The translations under genes were made by a program, and so were the position numbers. Under the pieces are notes generated by a model that had not been told where the DNA came from, did no database searches, and saw only the letters and a list, made by a program, of their open reading frames with translations. From Mucor racemosus (Eukaryota > Mucoromycota > Mucoromycetes > Mucorales > Mucoraceae), in contig JAPEHQ010000009.1 of NCBI GenBank assembly GCA_027405735.1, forward strand, positions 868,001 through 932,000: a stretch of 64,000 nt of DNA, in the 5' to 3' direction. Positions 1 to 13,860 of the stretch are shown here, one piece after another (the first letter of the stretch is position 1; every line of letters starts with the position of its first letter).

Positions 1-122
1 AAATGATTCAAAGCGTTTCTCAAGCTTTTGGTACCAGTTCGGCCAAAACCAGCGCCCAATACTTTCAAGAAATTAATTTCTTGGGGTTGTTGATGTTTCT
101 TAATATCTTGAGTGGATAACAT
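1..122 (-). CDS. Sulfotransfer_4-like protein, N-terminal part (runs off left edge)
   Basis: Only the first 40 codons lie in the window, so length and intron structure are unknown. On the minus strand the stretch VLGAGFGRTGTKSL (about residues 21-34) matches the glycine-rich loop that opens fungal Sulfotransfer_4 proteins, a P-loop fold where this loop would hold the 5'-phosphosulfate part of PAPS. The ATG at 122 is the only Met in the visible part and is followed by a polar leader before the loop. The gene follows Ras in the same orientation, with 282 bp between them. Substrate cannot be inferred; many members of this family have no known substrate. The family call rests on one motif. Confidence 0.7.
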   Translation of the reverse strand, partial: MLSTQDIKKHQQPQEINFLKVLGAGFGRTGTKSLRNALNH

Positions 123-404
123 ATTTCAGATGTATTATAAAAAAAAGAAAAAAAGAAAAGTATAGCAAAGAAAGGTATTTTTATATCAATAAATATACAC
201 ATCTATAGACGGCTATTCTAAAATGTTTGTGCACAACATGTTCTCATACTGCATGAATTGCGTCGCATTGCGATATCGAATAAAAAAGAATATTTATATT
301 TGCATAATATATAATATGTATATATAAAAAATAATAAAGTTTGAACAGGCTAATGTATATATATAGGAACATGATAATTCTAGGCTCAATGGATTGGTTT
401 TGTT

Positions 405-1304
405 TTAAAGAATATTGCACTTTTTTTCCTTCTTATTTTTCTTGTTTTTCTGCGATCCATCTTGGAAGCCTTCACGAGCTTGTCGAATTAAGCGAACCAC
501 TGAATAAAACGATCTTTCAACATTGACGCATGTTTTAGCTGATGTTTCAACAAAATCGCAGTTTAATGTACGAGCCCTATTTGCGCCTTCTTCTCTTGTA
601 ACTTCTCTGTCGGTAACTTTATCGCATTTATTTCCCACCAGAATAAGTGGAACTTTCGTGAGATCTTTGACTCGAAATATTTGATCTCTGAATTTATTGA
701 CCCTGTCATATGTTGAACGAGATGTAATTGAATAAACAATGAGAAATCCTTCACCATCCCGAATCCATTGATCACGCAATGCAGTATATTCCTCTGTGTT
801 GAAATTCTATTAGTATCTACAGAAGCAAAAGTAAAAGCAAAATTCAGGTACCTTGACCGGCTGTATCTAAAACCTCCAATACGCATGGATAATCATCAAT
901 CACTACTTGCTTACGATATGAATCTTCGATAGTTGGATCATAAGTCTATAATATAAATGAGTTTTGATTGGCTTAAATTATCTGTATTTCATTATACCTC
1001 TAAATAGAATGAGTAGAAGAATTAGATCAAGAATTTTTATTGTATTTTTGTATGCGCTTACCAACAAAGTGATTCAAACATAGCTAATCAGAAATGCAAC
1101 ATATAAATAAAGAGTTTTTTTATTTGTTTATATATAAAAAAAAATATAAATACATATATATATATATATATACCTGAATAGTTAATGCTGTCTATTATTA
1201 AACGATAATTTAGTTCCTGAATTTCCTAATGATTTTTAGCTAGGGATATAGATTACCTTTCCAACGCCACCATCACCAAGCACTACAATCTTGAAAAGCA
1301 TCAT
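405..1304 (-). CDS. Ras-family small GTPase, six exons including a 2-nt exon
   Basis: Membrane-anchored GTP switch. Exons 1257-1304, 1174-1191, 1062-1083, 998-999, 852-945 and 405-793 total 573 nt, giving 190 residues. Numbering matches human H-Ras: P-loop GDGGVGKT (10-17), Thr35, switch II DTAGQEEY with Gln61, NKCD for guanine, and ETSAK. The activating positions 12, 13 and 61 are wild type (G, G, Q). The C-terminus is a Lys-rich tail ending in the CaaX box CNIL; a terminal Leu usually favours geranylgeranylation (family knowledge). It resembles Mucorales Ras proteins of the MRAS type. All introns are GT-AG (58, 52, 62, 90 and 65 nt). Codon 30 (GAG) can only be built by including the 2-nt exon at 998-999; direct joining of the neighbours gives an immediate stop. 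Confidence 0.93.
998..999 (-). other. Putative 2-nt microexon (AG) of the Ras gene
   Basis: On the minus strand the bases AG sit between an acceptor ending ATTTAG and a donor beginning GTATAATG. The flanking introns would be 62 nt (1000-1061) and 52 nt (946-997), both normal for this genome. The upstream exon ends in G (phase 1) and the downstream exon starts ACT TAT GAT, so AG completes GAG, Glu30. The full coding length is divisible by three only with these two bases. This is a splice prediction from sequence; transcript proof is absent. Confidence 0.75.
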
Positions 1305-1618
1305 TTTTTCGGTTAAAGAAGGGGGTGGTGGTTAGCGGTAATAGTAATAGAAAGAAAGATAGAGAGAAAGATAGAAAAAGAGAAAGAGAAAGAAAAAAAG
1401 TGGTATTACTATATTAAAAAAATAGAGAGAGCGAGCGAGAAAAAGAAAAAGAGATGGTTTTTTTTTGTGTATAACTATCCCAAATTCATTATTACAACAT
1501 AATTTATACACTTAAAACACTCTACAAACAGCTGTAGGCAGTTTAGCAATTTGTGTGTAAAATGCTACAAAGAATTTTTATTGTGAGACTATATAAAATT
1601 AACAAAGTTCTTCTCTTT
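1305..1618. other. Ras upstream / deubiquitinase downstream spacer
   Basis: No gene seen. It holds the Ras 5' flank and the 3' flank of the deubiquitinase, both on the minus strand. A purine-rich tract of GAAA/GAGA steps fills about 1330-1460, so a Ras transcript leader would be pyrimidine-rich. No clear TATA box is visible. Confidence 0.5.
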
Positions 1619-5915
<4,297 letters not shown>

Positions 5916-6399
5916 TGTATGTTTGTTTTTGTGCAATATAGGAAAAGAGTGGAAAAAGATGGCAAAAGCGTAAAAATTGTTGTTATAATCCTGCTTTCCT
6001 CTCGACTTGTTTTATTTTATTTTTAGAGGACGATAGGCCGAAATTTAATGTCATCGAATTTAGATATTTACAAATGATTTATATCTTCTACTCGATTATA
6101 TACAAGATAACATAAATTTAGCTACAGTCTGCTCGTTTTATGTTTTGATGAGATTTTATTTGATCATACAGATTTTTTTTTTTTTTATATCAAAACAAAA
6201 TAAACCGTAAACAGTAGACGCGGCAATTATTAATTTAAGCGTTTAGCTTTATTATGAAAATTTTTGGACGCGAGGTATCAATAAAGACGTGTTTCGCAAT
6301 ATAGAAAACAAGAATGTGCCTGAAAAACACAAGCAAAATCACGTGATATTTATGTTTTTGTTCATTATGATATTTTGTTAAAATCCAAAAATATATCAT
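5916..6399. other. Spacer upstream of the deubiquitinase
   Basis: No gene seen. It contains the presumed promoter of the minus-strand deubiquitinase and a T-run at about 6171-6186. No convincing promoter element was recognised. Confidence 0.4.
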
Positions 6400-6472
6400 G
6401 CCTTCTTGGCTCAGTTGGCAGAGCGTCTGCCTAGTAAGCAGAAGGTCAACAGTTCGATTCTGTTAGCAGGCA
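6400..6472 (+). tRNA. tRNA-Thr (anticodon AGU), intronless
   Basis: A 73-nt cloverleaf: D stem GCTC/GAGC, anticodon stem TCTGC/GCAGA with loop CTAGTAA (anticodon AGT, Thr ACU/ACC), T arm AACAG-TTCGATT-CTGTT, discriminator A73. The acceptor stem GCCTTCT/AGCAGGC pairs except for one U:C mismatch at 5:68. The D loop holds the A-box (GGCTCAGTTGG) and the T arm the B-box (GTTCGATTC). A T-rich run follows and can serve as Pol III terminator. It is a lone gene in a gene-poor stretch. Confidence 0.92.
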
Positions 6473-6539
6473 TTTATTTTTTGCATTTCTTTTATTTTAG
6501 TGAGACGTTTTCTCTTTCTTTTTTTTTTTCTGTCGTGTG

Positions 6540-7600
6540 CAGAGATATGTGTTTTTATAGTGTTGCAAAATAGACCATTCAAGCTAGCTTAATTACCATT
6601 GATTCTAATAAAACATTATCTTTCATGTATTTTATATTTTAACATCCATTATATTCTATCAGTTCATTTTGTATGTTTATCACTTCATTTGATAACGTTG
6701 CAAAAATAGACCGTTCAAACAGACTTAATTGCCATTGATATTACTACAACAACTGTTTTTCATTGAATATACAGCGAATACTACGCTTGAGTGTAGTTTT
6801 AAAAAAGAGTTTTTTATTATAAATTAAATATGTAATCCACATTTTGCTAATTAATGATCACACAAACAAATGCCGAACAGTTTCCGGACGCGGCCATCTA
6901 ATATTTCCAGGCTGTAAATTTTTTTAAAAAAAATTGCCGGACAGTCCGGTTGCGGCTGTTTAAAAATCTCTAGTTGAGAGGTTCAGGTATCGAAATTTCA
7001 TACAAGAATTAAGGAAATTTTTCAAAATCTTATTTTATTTTTATTTCTGCAAAGCATAAAATGCAACATACAGTATGGTCTAATAATGTGGTTTAACTTG
7101 GGAAGTATAGGATGATACAACCAGGTTCTAAAAAAAGTCTACAAATTCACAGATTTTAAAGGATTATTAATGGAAGTAAATATACATGCTATTCTTCATC
7201 ATTTAATTTTAAAATATAGATCTATCTTTGTATTCAAGTTACATATTGGTATTTTTTTTTCAAAAAAGATTTTTTTATGAATTGTTTTAGTATTTCTAAA
7301 AAAGCAAATGGGTATTTTGGAAGACAAAATTTTATTTTTATTAGAGTTTACCCAGGTGCAAGTAAATACTTCCCTATTTTTTTTTACTGCTTGCAGCATT
7401 TACTCTACCACTAAAGAAAAAATATGGGCATACTACTTAATATAAGGGAATACAAGTTAATATACAACACCCTATAACTGGAGTGCAATTCTAATGAAAC
7501 ATTACCTTTTAACATCGCATTATATTTTTCAGTTCATCTTATTATTTTTATTGGTTTAATCTTATATATTTTACCAGCTCATTCAACTTCGATCCACATT
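6540..7600. repeat. Degenerate dispersed repeats, no gene
   Basis: Two imperfect copies of a segment starting GTTGCAAAA(A)TAGACC lie at about 6562-6650 and 6694-6770. A partial third match (ATTCTAATRAAACATTA to CAGTTCAT) lies at about 7478-7545. Two short GC-richer segments around 6870-6960 share GCCGRACAGT and GCGGC. A segment TGAGTGTAGTTTTAAAAAA (near 6788) recurs near 10902. These are probably old element remnants; no coding sequence is supported. Confidence 0.45.
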
Positions 7601-7879
7601 TGTTGATGAGAACTGGTAAGCTTAACGACGTTATTAGATGTCAAATAGGTGGTACAACAGTAGTAGTAGTCAATTTATTACTTGAACTTACTGATGTATA
7701 CAGTATGTGGACTGAGATTATATATAACTAAAGAACAAAAGAACTAATAGATCAATATGATAAATACTATCCATATTGATTCAGCAATCAGAGATCTACT
7801 GTGTTGCATCATAGCCTTATTCTTATTTAATTTGTTGAAAGCAGGTCCGTGTTCTGAGATCAGTGTTTATATTAATAGC

Positions 7880-8690
7880 GCTGCCTATTAATATGCTGTC
7901 ATAAAATGAGCTGAAAGTGCTATTGAGCCACATGGAAAAATAGGGTATCCGTAGTTGATACTTCGGAAGGAAGTATCGGCTATACCGTGGATTTGTGCAA
8001 GCCACTATCATAGTATTTGTGTATCAAGTTAGGATGTAGATTTGTAGAAGGTGACATAGAATGCAACAGATTGCTTTATTTGCGAGCAGATCGGCATACG
8101 TACTCTGGTTTAAAATGCCATGCAGAAGCACAATTGGACCAAGACTTTTAGCATCAAAGCATCCCCTCATTATCAAAGATCGTGCTCCAGATTTCAAACA
8201 GTCAACTTTATTATGGCGAGCTTCTGAAACTTCTCCAGGAAGCCTGATGACATTAACGCCTGGTGCTCCCTTTCCCAACTTAAACATAGACTTATCTGTA
8301 CAAATAACAGACTCCCATTGTTTTGTGGTTAAGTTTTTCTTATGCTGACACCATTCAAGTCTACTTTTGATTTGAGAAAGTGTAAAATCAGGTACTTCTT
8401 CAGCAATATTGTACTGATTAAAGCCTATTTTCTTGATGTACTTTTTGTAGGTTTGTAAACATATATCTAATCCTAATGACAGGGCTGACTTCCATTACTC
8501 TGTGTAATTATCAGTAGGGCTTCTACGAATTGCTTATCTCAAATGGTTTTTTTGAGTCTCTGAAACTTTTCCTTTGGCTCCAGGTCTCTATGCTGGCAAC
8601 GGAGACTTGGCCTCCAATTATCGCTTCACTATATTTGCGACAGTAGTCTTACCAATGCCAAATTGAGTTACAATGGCATCATACAATCCT
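7880..8690 (-). pseudogene. Decayed Tc1/mariner-type transposase
   Basis: A broken DDE transposase, read on the minus strand. From the N-terminal side: a helix-turn-helix part (TQFGIGKTTVANIVKR, about 8670-8620), an RPGAKGKV linker motif, then WESVICTDKSMFKLGKG (about 8325-8270), the first catalytic block, where the usual D-E/D-S pattern reads TDKS. The following block contains VMRGCF-like residues (MRGCFDAKSLGP), and a weak HKSTV near 7965 recalls the second-Asp region. Stops interrupt the frame: TAA at 8618-8620 and TAG at 8588-8590. The best conserved open piece spans 8024-8287. No terminal inverted repeats or TA duplication were found. Not functional. Confidence 0.75.
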
Positions 8691-8780
8691 CCCCACTCCC
8701 AAGCTCCAACTATACAACTTAATCAATAGAACCAATTTCTTTACTGTTAGTGTTGTCGATTCCCTACTGAATTCTATGAT

Positions 8781-9592
8781 TATTTGTGTTCTTCATTTAA
8801 TAAAGACTTGAGGCAATGATATTAGTTAAAGTCGATGGGTTTTTTCATAACTTTGAATTGTCAGAGAAACAATATAAAAAAATAAGAATTAAAAAAAACA
8901 AAAATGATCAGTTTCTCAACTGTTATAAAAAATCAGAATGATAATAAAATTTTATTAAGTAAAATATGGTTGCTTTTATATGTTTTTAGGTGTTATGGTT
9001 ATCTCAAGCATCACACTATTATAATCCTTTTAATTATATTATGGGAATAACCGTCAAATTATGCCTTAAGAATTATTCATCAATAATCCAACCAGAACAA
9101 ATCCATACGTTGTGATATTTGTGTGATGGTGTAAACGATATGGGAATTGAGACTATTATTAACACTATGGGAATTGTCTTCTTTGAGTGTTGTGAGAATT
9201 AGTCTTTTATTCATGATTATAAATATGAGAAACAAGTTTGAATCATACCGTCGTATTACGATAGAAGGAAGTGGACAAATATGGCCGAATACAAACCACT
9301 GTTTATAGCATTTATAAGGTGTAACACATATGGACTATGTCGTGGAGGTAAAATATACCATTTATGGACATGTTGAATTTAGAGTTTCAATGTTGCTTCA
9401 AATGTTTTTATTTGGATCTGGTAGTTGTTAACATTGTAGAAGGCGGCATATACAGTTGACACAACAAACGTATTGAAAATTTAAGGTTGTCCACATTTCA
9501 ACTATCAGTCACAACGCATATCTATTTACTGTATTGATCTCTATTTCATTTGATTTTTAATTAAAGTACAACTGGCGTAAATAGACATTAAG
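8781..9592. other. AT-rich stretch, no gene recognised
   Basis: No open frame or RNA gene can be supported. The phrase TATGGGAAT recurs three times between about 9040 and 9180, suggesting remnant repeat. The right end is target DNA of the hairpin element that follows. Confidence 0.3.
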
Positions 9593-9601
9593 ATACTAAA
9601 T

Positions 9602-10057
9602 AAGTATAAAAGACGAGCCGAGCCTAGGACGAGCTTTGTATCACTCGAGCTCGAGCCGAGCTTTAATAAAAGCTCGTTTGACAAAGACGAGTTTTTGACT
9701 TTTTTTTAAAAAGCTCGTTTGAGAAAGACGAGCTTTTGACTTCTTTTCAAAAAGTTCAAATTTAAATAATAATTAGTAAATGCTATGACATTATTACTTT
9801 AGATAATTGTCAATTGACATTCATAAGTTTGCTTTACTTTAGATATTTGTCACTGGAAAGGTAAAATAAAGCTCGCATTGAGATGATGAGTTTTAGTCGC
9901 TGCATAAAAAAGCTCGTTTGGGGTAAACGAGCTCTAGTCACGCGCAAAAAAAAGCTCGTCGAGGTTGAACGAGCTTTTTTGTAAGCTCGTCTAACTTTAA
10001 CGAGCCTTGAGAAAAGCTCGGCTGCATAAAAAAGGCTCGGCTCGTTTAATATCACTA
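9602..10057 (+). mobile_element. Element A, left copy: GCTCG-hairpin non-autonomous element with 9-bp target duplication
   Basis: A 456-bp insertion flanked by the perfect 9-bp direct repeat ATACTAAAT (9593-9601 and 10058-10066). Subterminal inverted sequences ACGAGCCGAGCCT and AGGCTCGGCTCGT are perfect 13-mers. Inside are several short hairpins built on AAAAGCTCGT...ACGAGCTTTT: about 9667-9700, 9708-9738, 9911-9933 (AGCTCGTTT, 5-nt loop, AAACGAGCT), 9948-9977 and 9980-10008. No credible coding capacity. A 9-bp duplication is the hallmark of Mutator-like elements (family knowledge), so this is probably a MULE-derived MITE. An inverted copy is at 15811-16296. Confidence 0.8.
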
Positions 10058-10066
10058 ATACTAAAT

Positions 10067-11682
10067 GGTATATGCTTAATTTATATTAATTTAAACTCTT
10101 TGCCGAGCTTCTTTGATCCTAACAGCTTATGGTTAAAGGTCAATCAACGTAGTGTGGATCTTATTACACCATTTTGATCAAGGACCTACTACTATGAACT
10201 GTATTATGAATACACCGATTGGCTATTATTAAGACATATATCTGACAAAGGGGGGTAAGATTGTCTATAAATGGACCTAGAATAATTACCTATTCTCTCT
10301 GATAAAAACTATATAAAGAGGACATTTGTTTATTACGAAAGTAGTCTTTAAGTAGAATTTAACTTGATAATAAAACCCTACACTTATCTAGTTTAGATCC
10401 TATCGTTTTTTTTTTGTAATTATTTTACTGCAGATATCTATCTAATCCATGGATATCTCACAGAATGCACAACAATGACCCGTGAGTCCTGATATCTAGA
10501 ATACATGTAGTGCTTATTTATATTTATGTTCATATAGAGTGGCAGCTTAATTGGATTAGTATTTAAAGAAGAGATCGTATATCTTAATTGTGCTCAACAA
10601 TAAAAGTGGTGCGCAGTGCGCAGTAATCTATAGTAGGTGCACTTTGGTAACAATTCTCTCAGCACTTAGTACATACTATAGTAGTAGGTTGTGAAACGTT
10701 TCCTTTTAGATCATTGTGTCAAAGATGTGCCCTTACTCTCATGCAAAGTTGGAAGTTGTTAGGATTGAAATTTGTAGAGATAGAGCTTCCGTTATCAATT
10801 TTTTACGGTTGTAAAAAAGTAGGTTTAAGATGGTCTTTAAATGATTTTCGAACGTTATAAAAGAAAAAAAAATTAGACCCACAGCTCATTTATAAACCCC
10901 TGAGTGTAGTTTTAAAAAAAGAAAATTTTTATTATTATAAATTTGAATGCTGTATGTGTGCAGTAAATTACGAAGTTATTTACTAAAATAAAAAAATATA
11001 AAAATAAAAGCAGTAGAAATACAATTATAATCAGCTAAAGTTTTTATTACAAAAGATTTATGAAGAGTTAAAATAATTGAAAAGTGTGAGGGTATTTATA
11101 GTGATTTGGAGAACTTGGATACCATCAGACTTGAATGGATGTATATTTAGTAATCTTCCAGTTTTGAGTACATTGTTATTGATTTGATATTTTAAGGGGT
11201 AAATTGTGTAGAGTATTGACCATAAGGGATTGTATGTCAAGTGTGACAATATCGACATTTTGGGAAAAGGTTGTTTTTGTTTATTTCTGTTATATCTATT
11301 TTATGTAACCTTGATTTTTAAGGGGTAGTTTTTATATGCTTGAATCTTATTTATATTGATAGTGCAACTACGATATAGATGAGTAGTTGACTAAATTGAT
11401 ATCTGTTTATTATCATTATTGATTTGGATAGAATCCTGTTTTGATATATATGTCATTTGTGTAATTGATTGCGCCGTGATCAAGGGTGCTATCATCTACA
11501 CGACATGTATGGTTCAAAAAGGGTATTTCATATTTTTAGCATGCGTTTGTTATTGTGTTCAATTGAAGCGTTTGTTTATTATCGTTGTTCACATTTCAAG
11601 TGGCATCATATTTTATGAGCGACACTTGAAATTTAGGTTGTTTTATTTTTATCAAGCGTTTTTAGTATGTAATTCCACTGCA
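10067..11682. other. Gene-free stretch with LTR-like fragment
   Basis: No gene supported. About 10100-10400 resembles 60500-60760 in scattered blocks: CCGATTG(G/A)CTA, TATAAATGGACCTA against TATTTATGGACCTACT, and ACTATATAAAGAGG, which looks like a promoter TATA box. These may be remnants of LTRs of one retrotransposon family. The sequence TGTTAGGAT near 10749 and its reverse complement near 10117 could be LTR ends, but borders cannot be fixed by eye. The rest is AT-rich without features. Confidence 0.35.
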
Positions 11683-12598
11683 GAAACAACACACGTAGAA
11701 AAGGATTTTCAAGGCTTTACATTATTCAGCGCAATTAAAGCCCTCCTAAATTGCACATTTCAGCCAATGTAAAAGCAGAATTACAGCGCATCAACCCATA
11801 AACTAAACAAAATAGGCAATATCTGTTATCATAGAAACATGCATTTTCTACCAGAAAAACCGGCTGTCATGTCATAGATTCATTAAAAAATTCCAAAAGT
11901 GAGCCCTTAGAGCAACGCCATAATTGAGCATAACACGATCGAACGGCTAAATCTCTTATACTATGGTATATATCTAAGCTTTAAATGAAAATGCCTTTTT
12001 TTTTCTTTACTTTTCTTATATTTAACCACGTATCGTCTGAAAATTCAGTTTTTGTAGCGGACATTTTTCGGGGCTCATTTTATCCTTACTAACACTCATG
12101 ATTTTGATCAAAAAACAGAAAAATCAAATTTTGATACCAAAATCAATGTTTAAATATACTACATTGTGAGAGAAAATTGTAGCCATGACTAATACACATT
12201 TTATAAAAGCTTAATATTAAATGTTAAGTAATGAAATTTTGTACTTTTGTCCCAAAAACGGTTTTTTGGTTAAAGAATTTTCATGTAATATTTTACAATA
12301 AAAATGTTTATTATTTTTGATTGAGCAAATAGAGCGCTAAGTTCTGTATATGTGTATATTTTTTGTTTTCATAATTGGTAGTATAATTAACTCTAGATTT
12401 GCAAAATCAGAAAAAAAAAATTAAAAAATGTCAAAATTGATGATCTGGACAAAAATAATTTTCTACATTAATATTCCGCTTATAAGCCTTGTAAGTCTTA
12501 AAAATAAGAGATTTTATAATACTTGAGTACTTTTTCTTCAAGAATTAATGATACTGTACCCACTTGATTCAAGCTTATTACTGTAAATATTTATACAT
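11683..12598 (+). repeat. Dispersed repeat B, copy 1
   Basis: A repeat of about 0.9 kb that matches 61751-62670 in the same orientation and, in part, 14643-15330 in the opposite one. Landmarks: start GAAACAACACACGTAGAAAAG, middle CTGAAAATTCAGTTTTTGTAGC and CATTGTGAGAGAAAATTGTAGCC, end near AAGCTTATTACTGTAAATA then TTTATACAT. The three copies share the right terminus. No terminal inverted repeat, target duplication or coding frame was found, so the class is unknown; Helitron-like or LINE-derived origins are possible. Confidence 0.65.
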
Positions 12599-12687
12599 GT
12601 TAGTATTGTGTGGTAGTTTATTTGATGATAATATAGCCTTACTTGATAATTAATGCGCTAGAGGTGATTTACATTAAGTTTTTTTTT

Positions 12688-12880
12688 ACTCTTACCTCTC
12701 CAATATCATAAACATAAACATGGTCATCACTGGAACCTATTGTCGCCTTTTTATCCTCTTTGTTCCAAGCCAATTTATTCAATCCTTTACCAGAACCAAC
12801 TTAAGTACTTACAAATGGTTCTTCGGTATTTGCATCCAAATTCCATAAATTAAATTGACTTGTTCCATCTACAGTCAGTA
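12688..12880 (-). pseudogene. Broken fragment resembling C-terminal WD40 part of dynein intermediate chain (copy 1)
   Basis: The minus strand reads DGTSQFNLWNLDANTEEP, then after an in-frame TAA (12801-12803) GSGKGLNKLAWNKEDKK and GSSDDHVYVYDIGE, followed by a donor-like GTAAGAG. The order of LWNL...LNKLAW...VYDIGE fits the last WD40 repeats of cytoplasmic dynein intermediate chain, which loads dynein cargo adaptors. The identification is from memory of the family and is moderate; another WD40 protein is possible. No upstream WD40 repeats or downstream exon follow, so this is a captured or relic piece. A diverged mirror copy is at 13861-14345. Confidence 0.5.
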
Positions 12881-13860
12881 TCAAACGTATTATCAGTCCA
12901 CCTTATGATAATGTCAATCTAAAATCAAAAACATCCCATTGTCATTGTTATAAGCTATGAAAAGCTTGGTTTTTAATAATACAGAAATTAAATAAAAAAC
13001 AAGATGATATTAATAGTATATGGTGAGTATTTAACATCTAAGTAAGTTTGATGAAGTATGCTTTTAAACCCTTTTAAAAATTCTGAGGAAAAAACAACAT
13101 CTTAGTACTGTAATTTCTCTCCATCAAAATGTTGCGATTTTCACTATAGAATGAATGCGCCTTTTATCTATCTTCTTGACCTCGATGTACATTGTTGGGT
13201 ATCAGTTTTTACCAACTCTATTTTCTCTAATTCATTAATATCCCGTCATATTGAAGGAAGATTTGCAGCACTGCCAAAAACAGAACGAATGCTTCAAGAG
13301 TTTGCGTACTATATAGAATTATGTAATTTAGTAGTAGCAATTATTGGACTTAATTATATTTTTTGAACTTACTGATGTTAATCAGAATGATTAGTAGTGC
13401 AGTAAAATAAGGGTGCAAAAAAGCGATAAAGAATACTGTTAAAATCCTTTATTAAAATATGAATAATGTGCAATAAAATAGTTATTCTACGTCTCTATTT
13501 ATATTATTTGGTGGTGATTATTTACTATCTGATAATTATTGTATTGCAATTGCCAATAATTCCATTACTTTTGAGTATAAATATTGGGTTGTTTGGTTAT
13601 TGATTTGGTGGATCAAAAATGGTGCTTTAAATATATTCTGTCAATCATGCTTTCAGAATAGCCCTTACTTGTTCTACTTGATAAGCATGTACTTTTTGTG
13701 TTTTTTATTTGAGATACTCCACATTACTTTAGTCTTTCAACATCTCTTATTCGAGTATTATTATACCCTTGCTATCTTCATGCAATTGCCTATTTACTAT
13801 TTACTATACAGTCTTATCTTTGATAGCATGGTTCCAATGAGATGACATTTAATTTAGGTA
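12881..13860. other. Spacer between the two WD40 fragments, no gene recognised
   Basis: AT-rich sequence with two small open frames (13151-13366 and 13600-13845) that show no family resemblance and no splice context. This is the axis around which the WD40 fragments and repeat B copies are arranged in opposite orientation. Confidence 0.3.

Noticed and set aside
946..1061. A single Ras intron 946-1061 with a non-canonical acceptor, instead of a 2-nt exon
   Set aside because: It would need an intron ending in AT to supply the missing AG; every other intron I traced is GT-AG, and the microexon model gives two normal-sized canonical introns. Kept as the alternative to test.
8061..8348. 95-residue plus-strand frame
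   Set aside because: Antisense of the decayed Tc1/mariner transposase, which has recognisable motifs on the minus strand.
9834..10055. 73-residue frame found identically at 9834-10055 and 15816-16034
   Set aside because: It lies within element A and is a by-product of the hairpin repeats; useful only as evidence of copy identity.
11419..11772. 117-residue plus-strand open frame
   Set aside because: No family resemblance, compositionally like surrounding AT-rich DNA, and its 3' part lies inside repeat B.
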